A stretch of DNA of 8,626 nt from Spirochaeta sp. GTDB taxonomy: Bacteria; Spirochaetota; Spirochaetia; Spirochaetales_E; Spirochaetaceae_B. Positions 1-8,096 of the stretch are shown piece by piece. The notes under the pieces were generated by a model, which saw only the letters and a list, made by a program, of their open reading frames with translations, was not told the origin of the DNA and ran no database searches. Position 1 is the first letter of the stretch. Each line of letters begins with the position of its first letter. The stretch is taken from positions 1 through 8,626 of the forward strand of contig JAUUYD010000075.1 in NCBI GenBank assembly GCA_030590585.1, given 5' to 3'. Both the position numbers and the translations under genes were made by a program.

Positions 1-1158
1 ATTGTGGACATGGGACCGGGAGCAGGGATTCATGGCGGTAGAGTTGTTTCTCAGGGAACCCTTGAAACTATACTCTCTGATCCGGACAGTCCCACAGGAA
101 GATTCTTAAGTGGTGTTGATTTTATTGAAGTACCCGGAAAACGGAGAAAGGGGAACGGTAAAACTATAAGTATCACCGGAGCCCGTGAGCATAACCTCAA
201 GAACATAAATGTTGATATTCCTCTGGGAAAGTTTGTCACTATTACCGGTGTCTCCGGTTCCGGTAAATCGACTTTACTCAGTGATATTCTGTATCCGGTT
301 CTCTCAAATTCCATCGGTCGCACCCATCTGCCCACCGGTGAATATGACAGGATTACAGGAATTGACTACATCGATAAGGTTATCAGCATCAATCAACGTC
401 CTATAGGCCGGACACCGAGATCCAACCCCGCAACTTATATCGGGTTGTTCACACCTGTCAGAGAGCTTTTTGCAGGTCTTCCTGAGGCAAAGGCCAGGGG
501 ATATAAACCCGGACGGTTCAGCTTCAATGTGAAGGGCGGGCGCTGCGAAGCCTGTGAAGGAGCCGGGACAAAGAAAATCGAGATGCACTTCCTTCCTGAT
601 GTATATGTAAGATGTGATGTTTGTAGGGGGAAGCGCTTTAACAGGGAAACTCTTGAGGTGCGTTATAAAGGCCGGAACATCCATGAGGTACTGGAAATGA
701 ACAGCGAGGAAGCATTGATTTTTTTTACTGCAGTTCCATCCATTGCCAACCGATTAAGAACTCTCAACGATGTCGGCCTTGGTTATATTAAACTCGGTCA
801 GTCCGCTTTAACCCTGTCCGGCGGTGAGGCACAGCGGGTAAAACTATCACTTGAATTATCCAAAAGAAGTACCGGTAACACTTTTTATATTATTGATGAA
901 CCGACAACCGGCCTGCATTTTGTCGATGTAAAAAAGCTCCTTGAAGTTCTTCAGCTGCTTGTTGAACGCGGGAACACCATCTGCATGATTGAGCACAATC
1001 TTGATGTTGTTAAACAGGCTGATCACATCATCGATCTAGGGCCCGAGGGAGGTGATGGAGGCGGAGAGCTTGTTGCATATGGTACACCCGAATCTGTGGC
1101 TGAATCCGACTCTTCACATACCGGTCGATATTTGAAGGAAGTTCTAAAACAACGGTGA
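1..1158 (+). CDS. uvrA: UvrA, excinuclease ABC subunit A (5' end outside window)
   Basis: UvrA is the damage-sensing ATPase of nucleotide excision repair; it acts as a dimer in the cytoplasm and loads UvrB onto DNA lesions. The visible 385 codons (frame 1, stop TGA 1156-1158) are the C-terminal part of a protein that is usually about 940 residues. They start at the [11 protein letters not shown] stretch that closes the first ABC domain. The second ABC domain is complete: Walker A GVSGSGKS at 247-270, the [13 protein letters not shown]-loop region from 391, a zinc module C-X2-C-X19-C-X2-C with cysteine codons at 544, 553, 613 and 622, the signature LSGGEAQRV at 814-840, Walker B with Asp-Glu at 895-900, and the H-loop His at 994. 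The zinc spacing matches the classical UvrA C-terminal zinc finger. No residue needed for ATP binding looks lost. The gene ends directly in the start of the LptD-like gene. Confidence 0.97.
   Translation: MVDMGPGAGIHGGRVVSQGTLETILSDPDSPTGRFLSGVDFIEVPGKRRKGNGKTISITGAREHNLKNINVDIPLGKFVTITGVSGSGKSTLLSDILYPVLSNSIGRTHLPTGEYDRITGIDYIDKVISINQRPIGRTPRSNPATYIGLFTPVRELFAGLPEAKARGYKPGRFSFNVKGGRCEACEGAGTKKIEMHFLPDVYVRCDVCRGKRFNRETLEVRYKGRNIHEVLEMNSEEALIFFTAVPSIANRLRTLNDVGLGYIKLGQSALTLSGGEAQRVKLSLELSKRSTGNTFYIIDEPTTGLHFVDVKKLLEVLQLLVERGNTICMIEHNLDVVKQADHIIDLGPEGGDGGGELVAYGTPESVAESDSSHTGRYLKEVLKQR
1155..1158 (+). promoter_or_regulatory. GTGA stop-start overlap uvrA/lptD
   Basis: The GTG start of the LptD-like gene shares bases with the TGA stop of uvrA, giving a four-base overlap. 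Such overlaps usually allow the terminating ribosome to restart, so the two proteins may be translationally coupled. This depends on GTG 1155, rather than TTG 1188, being the true start. Confidence 0.55.
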
Positions 1159-1292
1159 TAACCGTAGATGACAGAGTTCAACCCCGGTTGTTCCTCCTTG
1201 GAGCGGCCCATAACCGTTTTTTCTTTTTTCTATTAATCTTTTTCGTAATCAATTTAATTGAGGTTTCTTATCTTTCAGGACAGGAGTCAGCC
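1155..1292 (+). other. Signal peptide region of the LptD-like protein
   Basis: Residues 1-46 have a fairly long N-region with Arg7, Arg11 and Arg21, then a very hydrophobic Phe/Leu/Ile core (about 22-35), then a polar stretch rich in Ser, Gly, Gln and Glu. There is no cysteine near the end of the core, so this is not a lipoprotein signal. Cleavage by signal peptidase I around residues 40-46 is likely, but no textbook A-X-A site is visible. If translation starts at TTG 1188, the N-region becomes a more ordinary length. Confidence 0.7.
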
Positions 1293-4200
1293 GGTGCTAC
1301 TGAGACTTCTGATCTGCTCACTAAAAGTCTGGATCTGGACATTGAAACTTCCCGGCGGGATGAACTGGAAGCGTGGTGTCTGGTACTCAACCTGAGTGAT
1401 AAAGGTAATGATGAGGCTTTAAGGCAGAGACTCAGAGCGTACTATGGTCTTGGATCATCGGGAAATATCGATGCATCAAAGGACTCCGGAGGTACGAGGG
1501 TTGTAATAGAGTCCGCCAGACGCAGCGAATACTTCCAGGTGAATATCGACACAGAGGAATCAGAATCAATAATCCGCCTTTCCGGTGAAGTTGTTATTAC
1601 TGTTAATGAATCGGACAGGGGCAGATCACACCGGGTGGAAGCGGATTCTGTCATCTTCAACCAGGAACGAAATACCATTTCGGCCATTGGGAATATCGAA
1701 TATACCGTTGATACCGGAGGCCGGGAAGAGCACTTTACAGGTGACAGTCTTACATTCAAGGTAACAGATTGGACGGGTGTGATATTCCGGGGTACATCTG
1801 AAAGACAGCAGGATGTTGATGATCAATCTGTTGATTTCTTTTTCAGGGGTGAATCCATCAAACGTTCGGGGCCTGATATCCTGATTCTTGATAATGGCGT
1901 TATTACAAGTCATGACGATCCCAATCCTGATTATGCCCTGAAGGCGAAAAAAATATGGATTACCGGCTCCGGGGAGTGGGGTCTTTTCAGTGCAACCCTT
2001 TATGTCGGACATGTCCCTGTATTATATCTTCCGTTTTATTGGAAATCCGGTAGTGATATGCTGTTCAATCCGGTTATCGGTTTCAGAACAAGGGTTGGTT
2101 ATTACCTGCAGACCACAACCTATCTGATGGGCTATAAGGAACAGGATGATGGATTTTCCATTATGGGCTTTGGTGATTCAGCAAGTACAGATTATGACGT
2201 GGAGAGGGACGGGCTTTTTCTTGTCAGAAGCAGTTCCGCAAATTCTGATAAACCGCCGGACAAAAATACCCTTAAATATATGCTTGATATCTATACAGCA
2301 CTGGGGGCCATGACCGGGCTGTTCGGCGATTTTCCGGAAATCGGGAACCTGGGTTCTTTGAACTTCTACGCGACAGTTGGCGTAAGCCGGAGTATTGATT
2401 CAAACGGCAGCGTCTACTTCGATGACGGCGGTAATTCAAGGGTTTTCTGGAACAACAGCTATCTGGGAAAATATGTAATTCCCTTTCGCTGGGGAACCAA
2501 GCTGGATATGGCTGTAAATCGCTGGTCATTTTATATGAATTGGTATTCCGATCCATATTATCTTGAGGATTTCGGAAACAGAAAAGAAAATTTTGACTGG
2601 TTGAATTTCCTTCTTGGAGAGGAGGGTACGGATGTCAACGATCCGGACCTTGTTACAGAAATGCGATGGGAAATCAGCGGTTCTGAATCATTCTCACCAG
2701 TCGGAACAGCCCCATGGCTGCAGACTTTAGCTCTTGATAGTTTCAGAACTTCACTCTCGTGGCAGAATAAAGCTAACGCGGATATTGTGGGATCCGGCAA
2801 TCCGGATGCGCTGTACGATCCGGCACGGAATTTTTACTATCCTGACCGATTGATATTACCGGATATAACAGTGTCGCTGAAAGGCGGTTCACCAGTATGG
2901 TCAGTGAACAGAATTGATATTCCGGAAACTGATGATTCAACAGAAATGGAAGAGAGTGCTGATGAAGATATTCTCCCGGGACCGGAACCCGTACCCTACG
3001 AGAAATCTTTCGACGCGGTCTACTCTGCAGGCTTACTGAAGGCCTCTTTCAACTATGGACTTCAAACCCAGTTTTTTATAGAGGATAAGGCAGACAGTAC
3101 CAATTGGCAGTCTCCGTCGGATATCGATTTCGGTTTTGAAGCAGCTCGAATAAACAGCACTCAGAGGGCTGATCTTTCGTATAAAATAGATTTCTGGGAT
3201 GGGTTGACCGGGTTAAGCGGTTCGACAAACCTTTCAGGTTTCTACCAGACTCATTCGGATATTTTCGGCAATAATGCCCCTGTCAACGATACGACACGTT
3301 TAGAAGATTACCAGTATACGAAGTTACTCTGGGACAATCGTTTCACTATGTATATTAATCCCTTTCAGGGCTTACAGCCCTTATCCGAGACGTCATTGAG
3401 TTACGGTATCGATGCTACTCTATTTTCGCGTCAGTTTTCTCAAGGAGCAACTGCAGGCAGCCCGGACTATTCCAACGAATGGATCTCCGATAAAGAGAAT
3501 TTTCGTCAGCATGAAGTTTCAGCAAAGGCTGTCTGGAAACCGAGTATCCTCAATTTTTCTCTTTCAAGTATAGCCGTCATTCCTCCCCTGGATCAGCGAT
3601 TAACCCTGAATGCCGGCACAGGAGTCAGCATTGACGGCTTTAAAGCGGATATCAGTCAACAGACAACATTCGACAATACCGGATGGACCCCCCAGCCGTT
3701 CATCATGGGTGTATCCTGGACCGGCTGGAAAGATGAAGTCACCATTTCACAATCAGCCAGGTACGATAGTGATAACTTACGATTTACCAATGCAGAGACT
3801 ATTTTTCGATTCTGGGGATTTGAAACCCGATTCGTGGCCAGTTTCGGTACTGAGTATAACTGGAACTCTATTTCATACAATTGGGAGAAAGGACCTGAAG
3901 GATTCATTCCCAGCACTCTGAGATTTTCATACAAGCGTGAGTTTGACCCTCCTCCTATATGGAAGAACCGGATTCATACCAAAACTATTTTTGACAGCTC
4001 ATGGAATATCAATCTGAATCAACCGACAGATAATGTCTTCAGTTTTAAATGGACCCAGGAGTTTCATATTTTTAAATTTCTGGACCTTCAATTATCCTTT
4101 TCATCGACCAACAACAGTATGTACCTGTATTTTCCCTGGTGGCGGGATGAATTGGGGATTACCGGTGATTACAGTTTCTTTGAAGACCTGTTCAGATCCT

Positions 4201-4454
4201 TTAATCTTTTTAATATTCAGGATCGGCGTGAATCACAATTTAATATGGATCGTTTTGATTTATCCCTTGTGCATCATTTAAGGAGTTGGGATTTGACAAT
4301 AGAATACAGCGGCTGGCCGGCTTTAGACTTGACTTCAGATCAATACCGATGGAAATCGGAGTTCAGTCTGTATGTCAAATGGAATTCGCTGCCCATGTTC
4401 AACCAGATGACCAAGTTCAGCAAGGATTCCTGGAGTGTTGATTCCTTCAAGTGA
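1155..4454 (+). CDS. lptD: LptD/OstA-like outer-membrane assembly protein
   Basis: LptD forms the outer-membrane beta-barrel that, with LptE, inserts lipopolysaccharide or related glycolipid into the outer leaflet. This 1099-residue protein is longer than E. coli LptD (784). Visible parts in order: a signal peptide (about 1-46); a SAP-like helical segment (64-99); an LptA/OstA-type beta-jellyroll (about 115-215) with repeats such as LSGEVVIT and AIGNIEY; the [11 protein letters not shown] and [11 protein letters not shown] motifs (250-297) that lead into the barrel; and a long Trp/Tyr/Phe-rich barrel to the C-terminus with the LptD-like [14 protein letters not shown] motif (463-476). An acidic insert lies at 588-614. 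Only one cysteine (Cys75) is present, so the E. coli-type paired disulphides cannot form. The GTG start overlaps the uvrA stop; a GAAGGAA purine run at 1134-1140 is a possible but distant ribosome site. A TTG at 1188 is the alternative start and would still leave a signal peptide. The family call is strong; the substrate is unknown. Confidence 0.88.
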   Translation: MITVDDRVQPRLFLLGAAHNRFFFFLLIFFVINLIEVSYLSGQESAGATETSDLLTKSLDLDIETSRRDELEAWCLVLNLSDKGNDEALRQRLRAYYGLGSSGNIDASKDSGGTRVVIESARRSEYFQVNIDTEESESIIRLSGEVVITVNESDRGRSHRVEADSVIFNQERNTISAIGNIEYTVDTGGREEHFTGDSLTFKVTDWTGVIFRGTSERQQDVDDQSVDFFFRGESIKRSGPDILILDNGVITSHDDPNPDYALKAKKIWITGSGEWGLFSATLYVGHVPVLYLPFYWKSGSDMLFNPVIGFRTRVGYYLQTTTYLMGYKEQDDGFSIMGFGDSASTDYDVERDGLFLVRSSSANSDKPPDKNTLKYMLDIYTALGAMTGLFGDFPEIGNLGSLNFYATVGVSRSIDSNGSVYFDDGGNSRVFWNNSYLGKYVIPFRWGTKLDMAVNRWSFYMNWYSDPYYLEDFGNRKENFDWLNFLLGEEGTDVNDPDLVTEMRWEISGSESFSPVGTAPWLQTLALDSFRTSLSWQNKANADIVGSGNPDALYDPARNFYYPDRLILPDITVSLKGGSPVWSVNRIDIPETDDSTEMEESADEDILPGPEPVPYEKSFDAVYSAGLLKASFNYGLQTQFFIEDKADSTNWQSPSDIDFGFEAARINSTQRADLSYKIDFWDGLTGLSGSTNLSGFYQTHSDIFGNNAPVNDTTRLEDYQYTKLLWDNRFTMYINPFQGLQPLSETSLSYGIDATLFSRQFSQGATAGSPDYSNEWISDKENFRQHEVSAKAVWKPSILNFSLSSIAVIPPLDQRLTLNAGTGVSIDGFKADISQQTTFDNTGWTPQPFIMGVSWTGWKDEVTISQSARYDSDNLRFTNAETIFRFWGFETRFVASFGTEYNWNSISYNWEKGPEGFIPSTLRFSYKREFDPPPIWKNRIHTKTIFDSSWNINLNQPTDNVFSFKWTQEFHIFKFLDLQLSFSSTNNSMYLYFPWWRDELGITGDYSFFEDLFRSFNLFNIQDRRESQFNMDRFDLSLVHHLRSWDLTIEYSGWPALDLTSDQYRWKSEFSLYVKWNSLPMFNQMTKFSKDSWSVDSFK
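1344..1451 (+). other. SAP/HeH-like helix-extension-helix module in LptD N-terminus
   Basis: Residues 64-99 follow the pattern of SAP or HeH motifs: a first helix ([15 protein letters not shown]), a short turn with Ser-Asp-Lys-Gly, then a second helix rich in Leu and Arg ([13 protein letters not shown]). This fold usually binds nucleic acid in cytoplasmic or nuclear proteins, but here it follows a signal peptide and should sit in the periplasm. The assignment rests on pattern recognition alone; it may be an unrelated helical hairpin used for protein contact. Confidence 0.5.
2916..2996 (+). other. Acidic, proline-ended insert in LptD barrel
   Basis: Residues 588-614 contain ten Asp/Glu in the first eighteen positions, followed by a PGPEPVP stretch. 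The composition differs sharply from the aromatic beta-strand sequence on either side and suggests a disordered loop. Whether it faces the surface or the periplasm cannot be told from sequence alone. Confidence 0.6.
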
Positions 4455-4487
4455 CATTCTTGACCTCGGATTATCAGCCTCGTTAGA
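4455..4487 (+). other. 33-base gap between lptD and phoH
   Basis: This is the longest non-coding stretch in the window. It holds no inverted repeat able to form a terminator. A TTGACC at 4460-4465 resembles a -35 box, but the sequence 17 bases later (TTAGAA) is a poor -10 box. The pentamer CCTCG occurs twice (4464 and 4478) as a direct repeat, probably by chance. Read-through from lptD into phoH is the simplest reading. Confidence 0.6.
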
Positions 4488-5450
4488 ATGGAGGTATTGA
4501 GCAGCAATCTGACAATAATTATTGAAAACCCCAGACTCCTTGGTGCCGTATGCGGCCCCAACGATCGTAATCTCAACGAGATCAGCAGCTTACTCTCAAC
4601 ACCGGTAAGAACCCGGGGTAATGAGATTCTGCTTGAATCTACGGATGAGGAAAGCCGTATTCTCTTTCGCAGTCTGTTAGATCGGCTTGTTGAGATTGCA
4701 GAATCCGAAGAAGCGGTGAGCTGTCAGCAGCTCAGATCAATTTTCGCGTCACTGGAATCAGGTGATGATGCTGATATTGAGGCATTCAGGGAGAGTGTTA
4801 TCAGGATACCCGGCGGCACAAGACGAATTTATCCCAGAAACCGTCAGCAAACCAGTTATATAAAACAGATGTCCACCAGGGATCTTGTATTCAGCATAGG
4901 GCCGGCTGGTACCGGTAAAACATATCTGGCTGTGGCGCATGCCCTTATGGAACTTCTCTCAAGAAAAAAGAGGAAAATTGTTTTGACTCGTCCGGTTGTT
5001 GAAACAGGTGAGAATCTCGGTTTTCTCCCGGGGGATCTGACTCAAAAACTCGCACCGTATCTCAGGCCTCTGTATGATGCAATGGAAGATCTTGTTGATC
5101 CTGAGTTATTGGAACGGCTCAGAGCTAATGGACAGCTTGAAGTGGCCCCTCTTGCATATATGAGGGGACGCAGTCTTAAAAACTGTTATATTGTACTTGA
5201 TGAGGCTCAGAATACGACTATTGAACAGATGAAGATGTTTCTTACACGCCTGGGCGAAGGCTCACGTGCTATTGTTACAGGTGATATAACTCAAGTTGAC
5301 CTTCCATCTCCAGGAAGATCGGGTTTGGCTGACGCTGTACGTATTCTACAGAATGTGGATGATATAGCGGTCAGTGAATTCACAAGTGAGGATGTTGTAA
5401 GACATCCGCTGGTAAAGAAGATTATAGATGCCTACGAAAGCAAACTTTAG
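4488..5450 (+). CDS. phoH: PhoH-family ATPase (YbeZ-like)
   Basis: PhoH/YbeZ proteins are cytoplasmic P-loop NTPases related to the helicase 1 core. They are linked to RNA metabolism and, in several bacteria, to the YbeY endoribonuclease, whose gene lies one gene downstream. The 320-residue length is typical. The N-terminal 100 residues resemble the KH-like PhoH N-domain. The ATPase part has Walker A GPAGTGKT (138-145), the family signature LTRPVVETGENLGFLPGD (166-183), AYMRGRSL (223-230), Walker B IVLDEAQN (235-242) and TGDITQVDLP (264-273). All motifs are intact. ATG 4488 is chosen because the protein then matches the usual N-terminus, although no ribosome site precedes it; a GGAGG lies just inside the gene (4490-4494). 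The 3' end overlaps the 7TM-HD gene by 23 bases. Confidence 0.95.
   Translation: MEVLSSNLTIIIENPRLLGAVCGPNDRNLNEISSLLSTPVRTRGNEILLESTDEESRILFRSLLDRLVEIAESEEAVSCQQLRSIFASLESGDDADIEAFRESVIRIPGGTRRIYPRNRQQTSYIKQMSTRDLVFSIGPAGTGKTYLAVAHALMELLSRKKRKIVLTRPVVETGENLGFLPGDLTQKLAPYLRPLYDAMEDLVDPELLERLRANGQLEVAPLAYMRGRSLKNCYIVLDEAQNTTIEQMKMFLTRLGEGSRAIVTGDITQVDLPSPGRSGLADAVRILQNVDDIAVSEFTSEDVVRHPLVKKIIDAYESKL
5428..5450 (+). other. 23-base phoH/pgpH coding overlap
   Basis: The last seven sense codons and stop of phoH are also read in a second frame as the first codons of the 7TM-HD gene. The purine run before ATG 5428 lies inside phoH. The overlap points to cotranscription and possible translational coupling. 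It would vanish if ATG 5464 were the true start. Confidence 0.6.
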
Positions 5451-7626
5451 CCTCCGTGACGAGATGAAGGCCGGGTTACAAAAAACTCCTCTTTTTAAAC
5501 GTGAATGGGTATACATACTCTCAGCATGGTTTTTAGCCTCCCTGCTGCTGATAACCGTAGATCAGGCCAGATTGATAACCTCACGTGATAAAGCTCTAAG
5601 ATATAAGGAAGGCGATCTGGTTAATGAAGATTTTTATCTGGAATACAATTTCAGTTTTATAGATGAAGAAGCCACAGCAAAGGTTGTCAACCTGAAGCAG
5701 AAGCTGGTATCACCTGTTTATAATGTGAGAAGTGAAATTACAGATGCGGTTCTTGACCGATACGACAGATTTTTTTCATTACTGGGTCCGGCCATTCTGA
5801 ATCGCGCTTCGGGGGATTCCGCGGCAGCCCTCCGGGGGGAATTCCCGGGTGCCGCAAGTTTGATTGACAGGGAGTCTTCAAGAAATGATGAGGAACTGAA
5901 TAATCTCCTGCTGTTAACCCGTGATACGCTGCAGTCTCTTCAGTTCGGTGGAATATTCAGACTTGATACCAGTGATGATGCATCAGCTTCCGGACTTATC
6001 GAAGTGATTTATAGTGAAGCACAGCCTGACCGGCGGGTAACTCTCATTCGTGATGCTGTAACCATACCGGATAATCTCCCTGATAGAATCAGATCTTTTG
6101 AGGATCTATCTGCTCTATCATCTGATGATACGGAATTTGTAACTGCCCTGGTGACATATTTTGCGGAGCCCAACGGATATATCAATCCTCTTTTGTCCAG
6201 GAAAAACAGGGATGAAACCGCAGCTGCTACAGAGCCGGTGAGCCTCTCAGTCATTGAGGGAACCAAATTACTCTCTTCAGGAAATATCGTTACAGCACAA
6301 CAGGCCCGGATTCTCGATGCACTGCGTGAACAGCGAAATATCGGTTATCATAATTTCCTTGATCCTTTTTTGTACATGGCAATTATTTTTGCATTGGGTC
6401 TTGTCGTTGCACGGAATTTTTCCATCACTTTACACAATTCCAAAACCCTCTGGTTATACATATCTCTTTGCGGTACGTATCTCCTTGTTGCGGCCTTGTT
6501 TACTGTTTTTGTCAAATACCAGGATAACCTGACCGTTTCGGTTATCATGCCGACAGCTCTTTTCACCCTCCTTCTGGCACAACTTCTGCAGGATCGCCGT
6601 CTGGCCGTATTATCTTCGGTTCTAATGGCGTTCCTGATCTATTTTCTCACCCAGGGAAACAGTCATGATTTTTTAATTACACTATCTGCCGGTATTGGGG
6701 GCACATTATCTGTTAAGAAGAGGGAATCCAGAATGGGCCTTCTCAGAGCCGGCCCGAGATTGGCAATCATCATGGCTGTCTCGACACTGTTTACAGGTTT
6801 TTTGGTACGTAAGCCCGTAACTGACATTTTGATTATGTCCGCCTGGGCCGCAGTCAACGGCATGATTACAGGCATTTTAAGCCTTGCGTTTCTTCCTTTG
6901 CTTGAGCATGTTCTGAATACCGCAACCACCTTCCGTCTAATCGAGCTTTCAGATCAGAATGTTCCGATTCTCAAGCGAATGAGGCTTCAGGCTCCCGGAA
7001 CATACATACATTCACACAATGTCGCGCATCTTGCGGAGGCGGCTTGTGATGCCATCGGTGCCGATGGTTTGCTGGCGAGGGTTGGCGCCTACTATCACGA
7101 CATAGGGAAAATAGACCAGGCTAATTTTTTTGTTGAAAATCAGAAGGGTGAGAATAAGCATGATGAGTTGAAAGCATCCCTTTCTGTGGCAGTCATCAAA
7201 TCTCACGTGAAGATTGGTATGGAAAAAGGCAGGGAGCTGCGTCTGCCGGATGAAGTTCTGGCTGTAATTGAACAGCACCACGGAACCAGCGTCATCAGGT
7301 ATTTTTACGATAGAGCGTTAAAGGAGAAAGGCGGCGATTCTGCCAGTCCTGATGATTTCTCCTACGGCGGCCCGAAACCCATGAGCCGTGAGGCCGCGGT
7401 TGTCATGCTGGCGGATAACGCTGAGGCAGCCACCAGAACACTTAAAAAACCGACAGCAGCTAAACTGGAAAAATATGTCTGGGATCTGATTATGGACCGA
7501 TTCCGCACGGCTGAACTCAATGAGTGTGATCTGACCCTCAGAGATCTGGAAATAATAAAATCAACATTTGTCCACGTACTGACAGGTCATTTCCACACAA
7601 GAATCGAGTACCCCAAAGAACCTTAA
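5428..7626 (+). CDS. pgpH: PgpH-type 7TM-HD membrane phosphodiesterase (putative cyclic-di-AMP hydrolase)
   Basis: Proteins of this architecture include Listeria PgpH, an inner-membrane enzyme that hydrolyses cyclic di-AMP to pApA. The 732 residues show: a short cytoplasmic start, TM1 (about 28-44), a large extracytoplasmic 7TMR-HDED domain (about 48-310), a block of about seven hydrophobic segments (312-495) and a cytoplasmic HD domain (about 520-730). Catalytic residues look complete: His528 in GTYIHSH, His557-Asp558 in AYYHDIGK, His593, His617-His618 in EQHHGT and Asp663 in LADNAEAA. The family stretches ENQKGENKHD and GPKPMSRE are also present. ATG 5428 is chosen because a purine-rich AAAGAAG lies about eight bases upstream; ATG 5464 is the alternative and has no ribosome site. 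The gene is followed three bases later by ybeY. Substrate is inferred from the family only. Confidence 0.93.
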   Translation: MPTKANFSLRDEMKAGLQKTPLFKREWVYILSAWFLASLLLITVDQARLITSRDKALRYKEGDLVNEDFYLEYNFSFIDEEATAKVVNLKQKLVSPVYNVRSEITDAVLDRYDRFFSLLGPAILNRASGDSAAALRGEFPGAASLIDRESSRNDEELNNLLLLTRDTLQSLQFGGIFRLDTSDDASASGLIEVIYSEAQPDRRVTLIRDAVTIPDNLPDRIRSFEDLSALSSDDTEFVTALVTYFAEPNGYINPLLSRKNRDETAAATEPVSLSVIEGTKLLSSGNIVTAQQARILDALREQRNIGYHNFLDPFLYMAIIFALGLVVARNFSITLHNSKTLWLYISLCGTYLLVAALFTVFVKYQDNLTVSVIMPTALFTLLLAQLLQDRRLAVLSSVLMAFLIYFLTQGNSHDFLITLSAGIGGTLSVKKRESRMGLLRAGPRLAIIMAVSTLFTGFLVRKPVTDILIMSAWAAVNGMITGILSLAFLPLLEHVLNTATTFRLIELSDQNVPILKRMRLQAPGTYIHSHNVAHLAEAACDAIGADGLLARVGAYYHDIGKIDQANFFVENQKGENKHDELKASLSVAVIKSHVKIGMEKGRELRLPDEVLAVIEQHHGTSVIRYFYDRALKEKGGDSASPDDFSYGGPKPMSREAAVVMLADNAEAATRTLKKPTAAKLEKYVWDLIMDRFRTAELNECDLTLRDLEIIKSTFVHVLTGHFHTRIEYPKEP

Positions 7627-7629
7627 GAA

Positions 7630-8094
7630 ATGAATAGTATTGAACTGATATCTGAAATTGACAATACTCCGCCGGAAGTCGGCCAATTGATTGGATTTGT
7701 ACAGGGTATACTGAAAGAACTGAATAAGGATAACTGGCAAATGGGACTTGTTGTTACTGATGATGAGAGGATGCGTGAGTACAACCGTCGATGGAGAAAT
7801 ATTGACATTGCCACTGACGTCTTATCCTTTGTACAGGATGATGGTGAAGAAATCCCCAGGATTCCCGGCGTTCCGATTGAAGTCGGTGATGTTATCATCT
7901 CCCTTGAAACAGTGGCGAGAAACTCCCGGGAATGGGATAATCCATTCGAAGAGGAACTGCGGCGTGTTATAATTCATGGCATTCTTCATCTGAACGGACT
8001 GGACCATCCCGGTGATAACTACGACACGGGAATGCTGAAATTACAGGAGGAGCTTCTGGCTGGAACCGGAAGTTTGATGAATAACAATCAGTGA
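7630..8094 (+). CDS. ybeY: YbeY, endoribonuclease for rRNA maturation and ribosome quality control
   Basis: YbeY is a small zinc-dependent cytoplasmic endoribonuclease involved in 16S rRNA 3'-end maturation and in removing defective ribosomes. The 154-residue length is normal. The metal site HGILHLNGLDH (116-126) gives the three zinc-binding histidines His116, His120 and His126. The upstream conserved block with Arg56 and TDVLSF (62-67) and the GDVIIS strand (86-91) are present. The C-terminal helix LKLQEELL matches the usual family ending. The start ATG 7630 lies three bases after the pgpH stop; the upstream sequence has only weak purine runs, so coupling to pgpH translation is plausible. 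The neighbours PhoH and CorC are known genomic partners of YbeY. Confidence 0.97.
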   Translation: MNSIELISEIDNTPPEVGQLIGFVQGILKELNKDNWQMGLVVTDDERMREYNRRWRNIDIATDVLSFVQDDGEEIPRIPGVPIEVGDVIISLETVARNSREWDNPFEEELRRVIIHGILHLNGLDHPGDNYDTGMLKLQEELLAGTGSLMNNNQ

Positions 8095-8096
8095 TG
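8092..8096 (+). promoter_or_regulatory. TGATG stop-start overlap ybeY/corC
   Basis: The TGA stop of ybeY and the ATG start of the CBS-domain gene share one base. No purine-rich ribosome site lies at the normal distance; the nearest GGAGG is more than 40 bases upstream. Restart by the terminating ribosome is therefore the likely way in. Confidence 0.7.

Noticed and set aside
304..684. 126-codon open frame on the minus strand within uvrA
   Set aside because: It lies wholly opposite conserved UvrA ATPase and zinc-finger sequence, has no recognisable domain and no ribosome site; it is a shadow of the real gene.
1626..2012. 128-codon open frame on the minus strand within lptD
   Set aside because: Composition is unlike a real protein, no family is recognisable, and it opposes conserved LptA-like sequence.
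3610..3921. 103-codon plus-strand frame inside lptD in another register
   Set aside because: Rich in Pro and Ser without structure, and the lptD frame is continuous here; no sign of frameshift or programmed recoding.
4460..4488. Possible promoter (TTGACC ... TTAGAA) before phoH
   Set aside because: The -35 box is fair but the -10 box matches at only two of six positions and would overlap the start codon.
5821..5850. GC-rich patch in the extracytoplasmic domain of the 7TM-HD gene, considered as an insertion or hairpin
   Set aside because: The reading frame stays open with ordinary Ala/Gly-rich loop sequence and I see no clear inverted repeat or flanking duplication.
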